DNA of 20,562 bases from assembly GCA_016937135.1 (NCBI GenBank), contig JAFGWO010000231.1, positions 1 through 20,562 of the forward strand. Reading direction: 5' to 3'. Position 1 is the stretch's first letter; the number at the start of each line of letters is the position of its first letter. Made by a program: the position numbers and the translations under genes. Positions 1-7,491 of this stretch are shown here, one piece after another. The notes beneath the pieces were generated by a model. That model worked only from the letters and a program-made list of their open reading frames with translations, was not told the DNA's origin and searched no databases. This DNA is from Pseudomonadota bacterium. Lineage in GTDB: Bacteria > BMS3Abin14.

Positions 1-1093
1 ACATGCCCTGGATGTGGCGGGACTGGGGTTCCGCAGGGTAAACGGACGCCGCTCTGGCAGCGAACCTCTTGGCCTCGGCGGGTTTTTCAAGGGCGAGCTG
101 ACACTTGGCCATGAGGAGCAGCCCCGCATAATCATCGGGAGCCCCCTTGAGAGCCTGCTGCAAAAAGGTGGCGGCTTCGGCATATTTCCCGCGGGAGAGC
201 ATCTGTTCGCCTTTTTCCATCTGTTCGATGGCGGAACTCATGCCCCGCAATTTTTTTGTGTTATCCATGTAACGCTCACGATAGATGGGGAATTTTTTTG
301 CATTTTCAGGCAGCCTGGAAATGGACCGGATGGAGGCCTGGTAACGCTCCTCGCTCATCGGATGGGTGGCGAACATGAGCTCGATGGCGCTGGGATTGGA
401 ATTCGAGAGGCTGCGGAGCATGTCCATCAGGTCGGTGTGTCCTCCCGGGGCGTAGCCGGTCTTGACCATGTAGGTCAGGGCAAGGGCATCGGCCTCCCTC
501 TCGTTGTCCCTGCTGTACCTCGCCAGGAGGGCCCCCGCGGCGACCTGGCCAAGGCCGGCGGCCAGAGATTCCGCTGCGTCCCCCACCCCCGAAGCAGCCG
601 AAGCCAGGCCGGACACAGCCAGGGAGGTCAGGATGTTCTTGCTCATGGCCTGGGCGGTGTGGCGGGCGTTGACATGCCCGAGTTCGTGGCCGATAAGGGC
701 TGAAAGGGAGGATTCGCTGGTCATTTTCAACAGGATGCCCCTCGTAATGCCCACACTCCCGGCCGGGAATGTGTATGCGTTTACGTAGACGGCATTTAAA
801 GGAACGAACCTGTAGGGGAGCGAGGGCCGGTGGGTCGTTGAGGCTATGGAAGATCCGACGCCGGCCAGGTATCTTTGCAGGCCCTCGTCCTGAACCATCC
901 CGTAATCCGCGGAAAACTGATGGGGACTGTTTTGGGCGTCGATCTGTCTCTCATCGGTTTCCGAGACCAGCATCAGCTGCCTTTTCCCGGTGACCGGATT
1001 GGACGCGCAACCGGTAAAAAACGGGGCTGCCGTTGATGCGGTCAGGGCTGTCAGGGCAAGAAAACTTCTTCTGGAAATAGGGATATCATTCAT
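1..1093 (-). CDS. M48-family zinc metalloprotease, Tat-type lipoprotein with TPR-like tail (partial)
   Basis: Read on the minus strand from an ATG at 1093; the frame stays open to the left edge, so the C-terminus is missing (364 residues visible). The N-terminus carries a twin-arginine motif (SRRSFLALTA, residues 7-16), then a lipobox-like FFTGC with Cys29, suggesting Tat export followed by lipidation. The M48 zinc site is HELGH at residues 136-140, with the third ligand in NEREAD (Glu198). Residues about 285-360 (EQMEKGEQMLSRGKYAEAA and following) look like TPR helices, as in BepA/YfgC-like periplasmic M48 proteases that handle outer-membrane protein quality control. The substrate cannot be read from the sequence. 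The Shine-Dalgarno site before 1093 is weak, but no alternative in-frame start keeps the Tat motif. The gene is divergent from the ntr operon. Family assignment is firm; the BepA-like role is inference. Confidence 0.9.
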   Translation of the reverse strand, partial: MNDIPISRRSFLALTALTASTAAPFFTGCASNPVTGKRQLMLVSETDERQIDAQNSPHQFSADYGMVQDEGLQRYLAGVGSSIASTTHRPSLPYRFVPLNAVYVNAYTFPAGSVGITRGILLKMTSESSLSALIGHELGHVNARHTAQAMSKNILTSLAVSGLASAASGVGDAAESLAAGLGQVAAGALLARYSRDNEREADALALTYMVKTGYAPGGHTDLMDMLRSLSNSNPSAIELMFATHPMSEERYQASIRSISRLPENAKKFPIYRERYMDNTKKLRGMSSAIEQMEKGEQMLSRGKYAEAATFLQQALKGAPDDYAGLLLMAKCQLALEKPAEAKRFAARAASVYPAEPQSRHIQGM

Positions 1094-1153
1094 GAGGAAT
1101 AGTCCCGGATAAAGGACCGGGGAGAGCCCCATCGGACAGACCTCCCGGCCCAG

Positions 1154-1167
1154 GTTAAAGATTTAAC
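1154..1167. repeat. small inverted repeat in the divergent promoter gap
   Basis: GTTAAA-ga-TTTAAC is a perfect 6-bp inverted repeat in the AT-rich stretch upstream of the M48 protease gene. It could be an operator for that gene, but at this size it could also be chance in AT-rich DNA. Confidence 0.3.
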
Positions 1168-1205
1168 TTCTTTTAATATTTTCAAAGATATGGTGAGGAA
1201 ATGCA

Positions 1206-1237
1206 AGCGGCATTTGTGCTAACAGCGGCATTTGTGC
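1206..1237. repeat. two direct copies of a 14-bp sequence with an 18-bp period
   Basis: AGCGGCATTTGTGC occurs at 1206-1219 and again, identical, at 1224-1237. The pair lies between the divergent M48 gene and the ntr operon, about 50 bp upstream of the predicted ntr -35 box. Direct repeats near two helical turns apart in a promoter region often bind an activator or response regulator. That role is inference. Confidence 0.6.
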
Positions 1238-1287
1238 CCTAGGGGAGAGGAAAGGAAAAAATGTGTTATTTTTGCCACACTTTTAGC

Positions 1288-1315
1288 TTGTGATCCGTAA
1301 AGCGGGTGATATAAT
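1288..1315 (+). promoter_or_regulatory. sigma-70-type promoter of the DUF4390-ntrY-ntrX operon
   Basis: A perfect TATAAT at 1310-1315 is preceded, 16 bp upstream, by TTGTGA at 1288-1293 (four of six matches to the -35 consensus). The start of transcription would fall near 1322, giving a leader of about 12 bases with GAGGA just before the ATG at 1334. Confidence 0.6.
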
Positions 1316-1333
1316 TCTGCGGATGAGGAAAAA

Positions 1334-1918
1334 ATGCCCGTGAAAAGAAATTTTTTTCTTACCGTTACCCTCATCATCCTGTCCCTTATCCTTTCCGCCT
1401 CGTGGTCCGAGGGGGCAAGCGAAAGCCCCCGAATTGTGGACCTCAGACTCCGGCAGGGCGAGGATATGGTCCTCCTGTCCGCGGCACTCCAGGTTGATTT
1501 TGATGAGGAGGCTCGGGAGGTCCTCCGGGGAGGGGTTCCCCTGAGGTTTGTCTACAAGATCCGGCTGACTGGGAAGGGCTCCATTTTCGGGGAGAAGATC
1601 ATCCAGGATCAGGACGTGATCCACAGGCTGGAATACGACCCGGTCCGGAAGGTTTATCTCTTCATCCTTGAACTTCCCGGGTCTAAAACCATCGAGCGGT
1701 CCACCCGGGACGAGGAGGAGGCCCTGAACTGGCTCACCAGGGTTGAGGATTGGCCCCTTTACCCCTTGGAAAAACTGGAAAAAAGGACGAGATACAGGGT
1801 CAGGGTGATGGCGACCCTGAGGAGCGCGGAGCTTCCGTCGGTGCTGGGATATCTGTTTTTTTTCACCACCATTTTCAACCGGGAAACACCCTGGGTTCAA
1901 CTGGATTTCACGTACTAG
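1334..1918 (+). CDS. DUF4390 secreted/periplasmic protein
   Basis: This 194-residue protein has an N-terminal hydrophobic signal (residues about 5-27, a cleavage-like site around SEGA-SES). A beta-rich body follows, with acidic and aromatic strand patterns (for example RFVYKIRL and TRYRVRVMATL). Composition and position match the DUF4390 family, which is typically found directly upstream of NtrY-type kinases. Its biochemical function is not known. The start is set by GAGGA at 1325-1329. The stop codon TAG (1916-1918) overlaps the AGGAGG Shine-Dalgarno site (1917-1922) of the next gene, so translation of the two is probably coupled. A role as a periplasmic partner or modulator of the NtrY sensor domain is inference from gene order. 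Confidence 0.8.
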   Translation: MPVKRNFFLTVTLIILSLILSASWSEGASESPRIVDLRLRQGEDMVLLSAALQVDFDEEAREVLRGGVPLRFVYKIRLTGKGSIFGEKIIQDQDVIHRLEYDPVRKVYLFILELPGSKTIERSTRDEEEALNWLTRVEDWPLYPLEKLEKRTRYRVRVMATLRSAELPSVLGYLFFFTTIFNRETPWVQLDFTY

Positions 1919-1930
1919 GAGGCCCCGAGG

Positions 1931-4126
1931 ATGAGCGCCCTCAGCACAAGGATCTTCAAGGGGAAAAATCGCTGGGCCACCGTTATCGGCATCCTTGTCT
2001 TTATTGGCCTTGTCCTTTTCTTCAGCGGCCGCTACCGGTCCCTGAAGGAAATGGATCCGAGCGGGGTCAACCTCTTCGTTTATTTTCTCGTCAACCTGAA
2101 CGTCCTCCTTCTGACGGTCCTTCTTTTCCTCCTTGGGAGGAACACGGTCAAGCTTTTCTATGAGGGGAAAAAGCGCGTTTTCGGTTATCACCTCCGGGCG
2201 CGTCTTGTCCTGATCTTCGTCGGATTTTCCCTGATCCCCACCATCCTCCTGTTTTTTGTGGCCAGGGGGTTTATCACCGACAGCATCGATTACTGGTTCC
2301 ACCTCGATGTCGACAAGGCCGTGGAGGGGTCTTTGAGCGTTTCCCAGGACTATTATTCCACGATGGCCTCCTTGAACCGGGTATTCGCACAGAGGGTCAG
2401 CGATCGCATGGGCGTGATCCCGGAAGGCGGCGCTGTGGAAAACGCACTCGAGGAACTGCGAAGGGATTATGGCCTTTCAATGATCGAGATCTTCGATCCG
2501 GAGGGGTCCTACCGGGGCAGGGCCTGGGACGGCACCAGCCCGCAGATGTTTTTAGATGGCCAGAACAGCCTGGTGCAGAACGCCCTTATGGGGCGGGTGG
2601 TGGACGGCATTTCCCGGGCGGGGAAAGGAGAGTTCGTAAGGGCTTCGGCTCCCCTGCGTTTTTCCGGGGGACAAGGTGCCGTCGTCGTTTCCATGTACCT
2701 CACGGAGGAGGTAAGGCAAAAAGCCGAGGATGTAGGAAGGATTTTCCGGGGCTACACCGAGATGAAGCTCCAGGAAAAACCCATCATGGATAACTACATG
2801 GCCTATCTCCTGTTTATCACCCTCCTCATTCTTTTCTCCGCCGTGTGGCTCGGTTTTTATATTGCCAGGGGGATCACGGTCCCCATCGGCCTCCTCGCGG
2901 AAGGGGCCGAAAAGGTGGCGGAGGGGGATCTCACCGTCCGGATTGAGACGGCGGCCACGGATGAGATCGGGATCCTCGTGAAGGCCTTCAACAAAATGAC
3001 CGGTAAACTCGAGAAGACCACAAGGGATCTGGAAAAGGCCTCTCGCGAGAACGAGCAGCGAAGGGCCTACATCGAAACGGTGCTGCGGAATGTCGGGACA
3101 GGGGTTGTCTCCATGGATCTGGCGGGCCGGATCAACACATTCAACCGGGCGGCCGAGAAGATGTTCAACGTCCGCGGGGAGGAGATCCTCGGGAGGCATT
3201 ACACAAAGGTCCTGACCCCGGAGCATTCCGCCCTGTTAGAGAGAATCCTCGCAGATCTTGGAAGGGAAGGCGGGAACAGGGTAAGAAGGGAGTTTCCCGT
3301 GGCTGTTCAGGGAAAACCCCTCCTTCTTTTCATCACGGCCAGCGTCATGGAGGAGCCGGCCGGGAGAGGCATCGGAACGGTCCTCGTCATTGAGGATATG
3401 ACCATGCTGGTGAACGCGCAGCGAAAAGCGGCTTGGTCCGAAGCGGCCAAAAGGATCGCCCACGAAATAAAGAATCCCCTGACCCCCATCAAGCTTTCCG
3501 CGGAAAGGATGCGCAGAAAACTGGCGGGTTCCCTCGATGGGGAAGAGGGGAAGGTGCTCATAGACGGGACCGATTCCATCATGCGCGAAGTGGACGCCAT
3601 GAGGAATCTGGTGGACGAGTTCAGCAGATTTGCCAGGCTGCCCGTCCTTAAACCGGTTCCGGGGAAAATCAACGCGGTTGTTCAGGAGGTTGCGGCCCTC
3701 TTTCAGGGGGAAAGGGAAAAGGGGGGGGAGATCAGGCTTTCTCTCGCGGACGACCTTCCCAGGATAAGCTTTGACGCGGAACAGATCCGACGCGTGATCA
3801 TCAACCTTCTGGACAACGCGTTAAAGGCCGTCCAGGATCGCGGGTCGGAAGGCGTGGTTGCTGTCTCGACCAGGTATCTGGAACAAGACGGCCTCGTTGC
3901 CATCGCCGTTTCCGATAACGGTTCGGGGATTCCCGAAGACCTCCTTGACCGGATTTTTGATCCCTATTTCAGCACCCGCGAAGGGGGGATCGGGCTTGGC
4001 CTGGCCATCTCCCAGCGGATAATCGAGGAACACGGGGGGACCATCGAATGCACTTCCAGCCCGGGAGAGGGAACGGTTTTCACCGTGAGGCTTCCCGTGG
4101 ACATCGATCCCCTCAGGAGGGTCTGA
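1931..4126 (+). CDS. ntrY: NtrY-like membrane sensor histidine kinase
   Basis: The 731-residue kinase starts at ATG 1931, 8 bp after AGGAGG. Membrane segments are visible at about 15-33, 46-69, 91-113 and 290-312. The stretch between the last two (about 114-288) is the extracytoplasmic sensor region. Next come HAMP (about 312-365), a PAS domain (about 380-490), the HisKA box AHEIKNPLTPIKLSAER with phospho-acceptor His511, and a HATPase domain with N box (NLLDNALKAV, about 623), G1 (DNGSGIP, about 661), the DPYFSTR motif and G2 (GIGLGLAI, about 685). This order is typical of NtrY. In the known pathway it autophosphorylates and passes phosphate to NtrX. It is sandwiched between DUF4390 and ntrX in one operon. 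The signal sensed cannot be read from sequence; nitrogen and redox are reported for family members elsewhere. Confidence 0.93.
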   Translation: MSALSTRIFKGKNRWATVIGILVFIGLVLFFSGRYRSLKEMDPSGVNLFVYFLVNLNVLLLTVLLFLLGRNTVKLFYEGKKRVFGYHLRARLVLIFVGFSLIPTILLFFVARGFITDSIDYWFHLDVDKAVEGSLSVSQDYYSTMASLNRVFAQRVSDRMGVIPEGGAVENALEELRRDYGLSMIEIFDPEGSYRGRAWDGTSPQMFLDGQNSLVQNALMGRVVDGISRAGKGEFVRASAPLRFSGGQGAVVVSMYLTEEVRQKAEDVGRIFRGYTEMKLQEKPIMDNYMAYLLFITLLILFSAVWLGFYIARGITVPIGLLAEGAEKVAEGDLTVRIETAATDEIGILVKAFNKMTGKLEKTTRDLEKASRENEQRRAYIETVLRNVGTGVVSMDLAGRINTFNRAAEKMFNVRGEEILGRHYTKVLTPEHSALLERILADLGREGGNRVRREFPVAVQGKPLLLFITASVMEEPAGRGIGTVLVIEDMTMLVNAQRKAAWSEAAKRIAHEIKNPLTPIKLSAERMRRKLAGSLDGEEGKVLIDGTDSIMREVDAMRNLVDEFSRFARLPVLKPVPGKINAVVQEVAALFQGEREKGGEIRLSLADDLPRISFDAEQIRRVIINLLDNALKAVQDRGSEGVVAVSTRYLEQDGLVAIAVSDNGSGIPEDLLDRIFDPYFSTREGGIGLGLAISQRIIEEHGGTIECTSSPGEGTVFTVRLPVDIDPLRRV

Positions 4127-4129
4127 AAA

Positions 4130-5527
4130 ATGACAGGCGAAAAGGGTATGAAACCCGTCTCCGGATCCCTGATCCTCGTCGTTGACGACGAGGCAAGGGT
4201 TCGTGAGAGCGTCCGGGTTATCCTTCAGGATGAGGGTTTTTCCGTCATTCTGGCCGCGGATGGGCAGGATGCCCTTTCCAAGGTCTCTTCGGAAAAGCCC
4301 GATGGGGTCCTCCTGGATATCTGGATGCCCGGCATGGATGGCCTTGAGACCCTTAGGGGCATCAAGCAGATGGATCGGGAGCTGCCGGTGATCATCATGT
4401 CCGGGCACGGCACCATAGAGACCGCCATCCAGGCGGCGAAACTGGGAGCCTTTGATTTTCTGGAAAAACCCCTTTCCATCGACAGGCTTACCCTTGTCCT
4501 GAAGAACGCCCTGAGTCAGAGGGCTCTCATGGATGAAAACCGGGCTCTCAAGGGCGAGCGGGAGCACAAGGAGGAATTTATCGGGACCTCCTCCCGGATA
4601 AGGGAGATCCTGGAACAGGTGCGAATTGTCGCCCCGACAAACGCTTCAGTCCTGATCACGGGGGAAAACGGAACGGGAAAGGAATTGCTGGCCCGATCCA
4701 TACACTCCGGATCAAGGAGGGCCAATGAGGCTTTTGTCGCGGTCAATTGCGCGGCGATCCCGGATACCCTTATTGAAAGCGAGCTTTTCGGCCACGAAAG
4801 AGGGGCTTTCACCGGGGCCACCACCAGGAGGATGGGCCGGTTCGATCTGGCCAACCGCGGCACCCTTTTCCTCGATGAAATCGGGGATATGAGTCTGGCC
4901 ACCCAGGCCAAGATCCTCAGGGTTCTCGAGGGCCGGGTTTTTCAGCGGGTTGGGGGCAACAGGGATATCACCGTCGATGCCCGGGTGATCGCGGCCACCA
5001 ACAAGGACCTCCAGAAAGAGATCCTGTCGGGCAGGTTCCGCGAGGACCTTTTCTTCCGCCTTAACGTCTTTCCATTCCATCTGCCCCCGTTGAGGGAACG
5101 GAGGGAGGACATTCCCCCTCTCCTGGAACGCTTTCTGGCGGAATTCGGGACCCTGTATGGAAAAAGCGAACTGGAGCTCACGCCGGAGGCAAGGGAAACC
5201 ATGTTAAACTATTCCTGGCCCGGCAATGTGAGGGAATTAAGGAATGTTGTGGAAAGACTGGTGATCATCACGCAGGGCGGGCAGATCAGTGAGGAGCACA
5301 TCCCTTCCCTGGTGAAGGACACGGGGACCTCCGGGGGCATTTCTGCTGCGTCGAAAACAGGGGAAACCAATTATCGTCGTGCCAAGGAGGCCTTCGAAAG
5401 GGATTTCTTCCGGCACCGTCTTGAGGAAAATGAGTGGAATATTTCCAGAACAGCCGATGAGGTGGGCCTGGAAAGGAGCAATCTGCATCGGAAGATCAAG
5501 TACCTCGGGATAAGCAAGGAGGAATAA
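4130..5527 (+). CDS. ntrX: NtrX-like sigma-54-dependent response regulator
   Basis: A 465-residue regulator. The receiver domain (about 12-130) has the acidic pair in VVDDEA, phospho-acceptor Asp63 in LLDIWMPGMDG and Lys113 in LEKP. The AAA+ domain has Walker A (GENGTGKE, about 177-184), the sigma-54-contacting GAFTGA loop (about 225-230), Walker B (GTLFLDEIGDM, about 244-254) and an intact SWPGNVREL region. A Fis-type helix-turn-helix closes the protein (NISRTADEVGLERSNLHRKI). It should therefore activate sigma-54 promoters when phosphorylated by the adjacent kinase. ATG 4130 lies 9 bp after GGAGG (4116-4120) inside the end of ntrY, and the genes are separated by 3 bp, so translation is coupled. 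A second ATG at 4148 is possible but less well spaced. No clear terminator follows. Confidence 0.93.
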   Translation: MTGEKGMKPVSGSLILVVDDEARVRESVRVILQDEGFSVILAADGQDALSKVSSEKPDGVLLDIWMPGMDGLETLRGIKQMDRELPVIIMSGHGTIETAIQAAKLGAFDFLEKPLSIDRLTLVLKNALSQRALMDENRALKGEREHKEEFIGTSSRIREILEQVRIVAPTNASVLITGENGTGKELLARSIHSGSRRANEAFVAVNCAAIPDTLIESELFGHERGAFTGATTRRMGRFDLANRGTLFLDEIGDMSLATQAKILRVLEGRVFQRVGGNRDITVDARVIAATNKDLQKEILSGRFREDLFFRLNVFPFHLPPLRERREDIPPLLERFLAEFGTLYGKSELELTPEARETMLNYSWPGNVRELRNVVERLVIITQGGQISEEHIPSLVKDTGTSGGISAASKTGETNYRRAKEAFERDFFRHRLEENEWNISRTADEVGLERSNLHRKIKYLGISKEE

Positions 5528-5587
5528 AAAAAGTCCAGCGTCTGGCGACTAACTAACGTCCAACGTGGCAAAGGATCGGCATCAACA

Positions 5588-5746
5588 TTGACAGGGTCGC
5601 AAAAAAGTCTGATCCGGGACTTTTTGCGAAACGGTTAGGGAAAAGCGTCGTTTTCCCTTTCCTCACGGATCAAGGACTTACGATACGGGTCCTTGATCCG
5701 GGCGCCCCGCGCGGGGCGCGTTGATGACTTTTTGCGACTCTATCAA
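5588..5746. repeat. 159-bp nested inverted-repeat element (MITE/REP-like)
   Basis: The ends are imperfect inverted repeats: TTGACAGGGTCGCAAAAA at the left, and GACTTTTTGCGACTCTATCAA (5726-5746) at the right, matching apart from two substitutions and one extra A. Inside are four separate hairpins. They are 5597-5609 with 5618-5629 (a third copy of the GACTTTTTGCGA motif), 5638-5644 with 5651-5657 (GGGAAAA/TTTTCCC), 5666-5677 with 5689-5700 (a perfect 12-bp stem, CGGATCAAGGAC), and a perfect 18-bp palindrome at 5702-5719 (GCGCCCCGC and its complement). No open frame or transposase is inside. It is therefore a non-autonomous structured repeat. Mobility or an RNA role is not shown. Confidence 0.75.
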
Positions 5747-5823
5747 CGTTGAATGTTTTTCTTTGTTCCCCTTTGCTTATGACAAGTTACATGTTGCGTC
5801 CTTTTCGGACATTGGAGGCTGGA

Positions 5824-5851
5824 CGTTTGACATTTGACGTTTGACGTTCGA
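5824..5851. repeat. four 7-bp tandem units
   Basis: CGTTTGA, CATTTGA, CGTTTGA and CGTTCGA follow one another without gaps, ending 15 bp before the GAGGTG ribosome-binding site of the aminopeptidase gene. Related two-unit material in the opposite sense lies near 5553-5566. Confidence 0.8.
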
Positions 5852-5882
5852 CCAGAAGTCTAAATTGAGGTGTATATCGACC

Positions 5883-6989
5883 ATGAATGACCATCCTTCC
5901 ATCGAAAATGCTGTGCGTTCTCTCCTTTCAATCAATATGGGCCTGAAGGAGTCAGAAAAACTTCTGGTTCTCGGGGATACCGCCGGAGACGACGGGGCTC
6001 TGGCGAGAGAGGTGGGGGCGGTTGCCCAGGGTCTGCACTCCCTGGCTGATACGCACATCTTTACCCCTGTAGGCGGCCACGGGCAGGAGCCCCCGAAGGA
6101 TGTCTGGGAGAGGACCTTCGGGACGGATTCCGTTCAACTGCTGGAAGCTGAGGGGTTGCTTGACCCCCTTCTGTCCAAGGAAATCACGGATAATCAGCTG
6201 AAGGCCGCGGGGGAGCTCCTCGCCGGCAGGTCCGATGACGCGGTGGATGTTATTGTAGCCTTGACTTTTTTCTCCACGAGCCACACTTCCTTTAGGAAGC
6301 TTCTCACGGCTTCATGCGGGGCCCGTTATGCCAGCATGCCCCTGTTTACCAGGGATATGTTTTTCGGTGCCATGGATGTGGACTGGACGAGTCTTGCCGC
6401 CTCGACCAATGCCCTCGGAAGGGCCCTCAAGGGGGCCGATCTCTGTGAAGTCAGTTCCCCGAACGGGACCCGAATGGCTTTCAGGATTTCCGGCCGGCCC
6501 ATCCTGATGGATGACGGGATGCTCGATAAAAAGGGCAAATTCGGAAACCTCCCGGCCGGGGAGGTATTTATAGCCCCTGTGGAAGGGACGTCTGAGGGCA
6601 CTCTTGTCCTGGAATGGGGTCCCAGGGCGAGGTTTTCGAACCCTCTCACCGTAGCGGTTAAAGAAGGCAGGGTTGTCTCCGTCACGGGCAAGGACCGTGA
6701 ATCCGTTTTATGGCTGGAGGAGGCTTTAAGGGCCCATCCGCAAAATACCAACGTTGCGGAACTCGGCATCGGCACCAATCCCGCCGCCGTCCGTCCGGAC
6801 AACGTCCTGGAATCCGAAAAGATCCTGGGAACGATCCACGTCGCCTTCGGGGACAACCACACTTTCGGGGGCGGAGTTGTGGCGCCTTACCATCAGGATT
6901 TTGTGGTGTTCCAGGCATCCCTGACCGCGGTCTGGGAATCAGGGGGCGGGAGAAGGGTCCTCCTGGATAACGGCCGCCCGGGGTGGTGA
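5883..6989 (+). CDS. M29-type metallo-aminopeptidase (leucyl aminopeptidase/AmpS-like)
   Basis: From ATG 5883 (GAGGTG 10 bp upstream) this encodes 368 residues, close to the usual M29 length. A TTG at 5841 would lengthen it, but would begin inside the 7-bp repeats. Motifs with family metal ligands are GEVFIAPVEG (about 225-236), AELGIGTNP (about 292-300), GTIHVAFGDN (about 316-325) and YHQD (about 336-339). These supply the Glu, Glu, His, His and Asp expected for a two-metal exopeptidase that removes N-terminal residues from peptides in the cytoplasm. There is no signal peptide. The gene stands alone between repeat-rich gaps, so its partners are unknown. The N-terminal half is less typical of the family, so substrate preference cannot be stated. 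Confidence 0.82.
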   Translation: MNDHPSIENAVRSLLSINMGLKESEKLLVLGDTAGDDGALAREVGAVAQGLHSLADTHIFTPVGGHGQEPPKDVWERTFGTDSVQLLEAEGLLDPLLSKEITDNQLKAAGELLAGRSDDAVDVIVALTFFSTSHTSFRKLLTASCGARYASMPLFTRDMFFGAMDVDWTSLAASTNALGRALKGADLCEVSSPNGTRMAFRISGRPILMDDGMLDKKGKFGNLPAGEVFIAPVEGTSEGTLVLEWGPRARFSNPLTVAVKEGRVVSVTGKDRESVLWLEEALRAHPQNTNVAELGIGTNPAAVRPDNVLESEKILGTIHVAFGDNHTFGGGVVAPYHQDFVVFQASLTAVWESGGGRRVLLDNGRPGW

Positions 6990-7013
6990 GAGGGAGAAGC
7001 CGAAGGCCCTGAG

Positions 7014-7030
7014 TCCCGCCAAAGGCGGGA
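7014..7030 (+). repeat. GC-rich hairpin 25 bp past the aminopeptidase stop
   Basis: TCCCGCC-aaa-GGCGGGA is a perfect 7-bp stem with a 3-base loop. There is no T-run after it, so it is more likely an mRNA-end stabiliser or REP-like hairpin than a full intrinsic terminator. Confidence 0.55.
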
Positions 7031-7035
7031 ACACT

Positions 7036-7063
7036 CCAGAGTCCAGAGGCCAGAGTCCAGAGA
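7036..7063. repeat. second run of four 7-bp tandem units
   Basis: CCAGAGT, CCAGAGG, CCAGAGT and CCAGAGA are contiguous. They are followed by GTTGACATTGACGTCGAATG, which echoes the CATTTGA/CGTTTGA units upstream of the aminopeptidase gene. The unit length is the same as at 5824-5851, but the unit sequence differs. Confidence 0.8.
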
Positions 7064-7172
7064 GTTGACATTGACGTCGAATGTCCAACGAGATGAAGAC
7101 TGAAGAAGCCGCCGACTGAACGACCGGGCGACCCGATCACAGGAAGGGCGGATTAGGGGAGGATAAAACGGG

Positions 7173-7202
7173 AAGCCCGAATGAATGGCTGGGCTTTTCT
7201 TT
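7173..7202 (+). terminator. possible intrinsic terminator
   Basis: AAGCCC (7173-7178) can pair with GGGCTT (7191-7196) across a 12-base loop, followed by a T-rich tail (TTTTCTTT). The stem is short and lies about 185 bp beyond the aminopeptidase stop, so this is a weak candidate. Confidence 0.4.
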
Positions 7203-7242
7203 CCCGATTCCCGCTTTCCTGCTCCCTGTTCCGGCTTCATCC

Positions 7243-7309
7243 CTCTGCAGCCCCCTGCGATGGAGCCCGAGTGGGCACCCTTTGCGGCCCTTGCGTTAAA
7301 GCTTTCAGA
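7243..7309. repeat. 67-bp direct repeat, copy 1
   Basis: It runs from CTCTGCAGCCCCCTGCGA to GCTTTCAGA. It contains the hairpin GCCC-gagt-GGGC. By eye it is roughly three-quarters identical to copy 2, with the two ends best conserved. Confidence 0.65.
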
Positions 7310-7424
7310 TCAAAGGGATTAACGCGAAGTTTCGCGAAGGCGGCGTGCCTAAAGCCGCTCGTCCCGGAAGGGAACGCAAAGAAAATCTGGTGGAAAAGGC
7401 AAGGAATTCCTTAATTCTGTTTTT

Positions 7425-7491
7425 CTCTGCGGCCCCCTGCGACGGCGCCGGAAATGGCGCCCCTGTGGCCCTCTGTGTTAAGGCCTTCAGA
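7425..7491. repeat. 67-bp direct repeat, copy 2
   Basis: It runs from CTCTGCGGCCCCCTGCGA to GCCTTCAGA and has the same length as copy 1. At the hairpin position it carries GGCGCC-ggaaat-GGCGCC: both arms differ from copy 1, yet they still pair. Confidence 0.65.

Larger units (their letters stand above)
5528..5882. other. 355-base non-coding gap filled with repeats
   Basis: No credible gene is seen between ntrX and the aminopeptidase gene. The gap holds, in order, a short stretch with CCAG-cgt-CTGG and two heptamer-like units (TAACGTC CAACGTG, about 5553-5566), the 159-bp nested inverted-repeat element, a plain linker, and four 7-bp tandem units just upstream of the aminopeptidase ribosome-binding site. 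No clear sigma-70 promoter was found for the aminopeptidase gene. Confidence 0.7.

Noticed and set aside
14..988. Plus-strand open frames opposite the M48 protease
   Set aside because: The minus-strand reading has an export signal, HELGH and the third zinc ligand in one uninterrupted frame. The plus-strand frames have none of these.
1323..1343. Tiny upstream frame (ATG 1323, six codons) overlapping the DUF4390 start
   Set aside because: Its ATG sits at the predicted transcript start with no ribosome-binding site before it; GAGGA within it serves the ATG at 1334.
1283..2302. Minus-strand open frame of 339 codons opposite DUF4390 and ntrY
   Set aside because: It covers the ntr promoter and is antisense to two supported genes. 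Its composition is highly charged and shadow-like.
5824..5851. CRISPR-like array from repeated units
   Set aside because: The units are contiguous 7-mers without spacers, and no cas gene is present.
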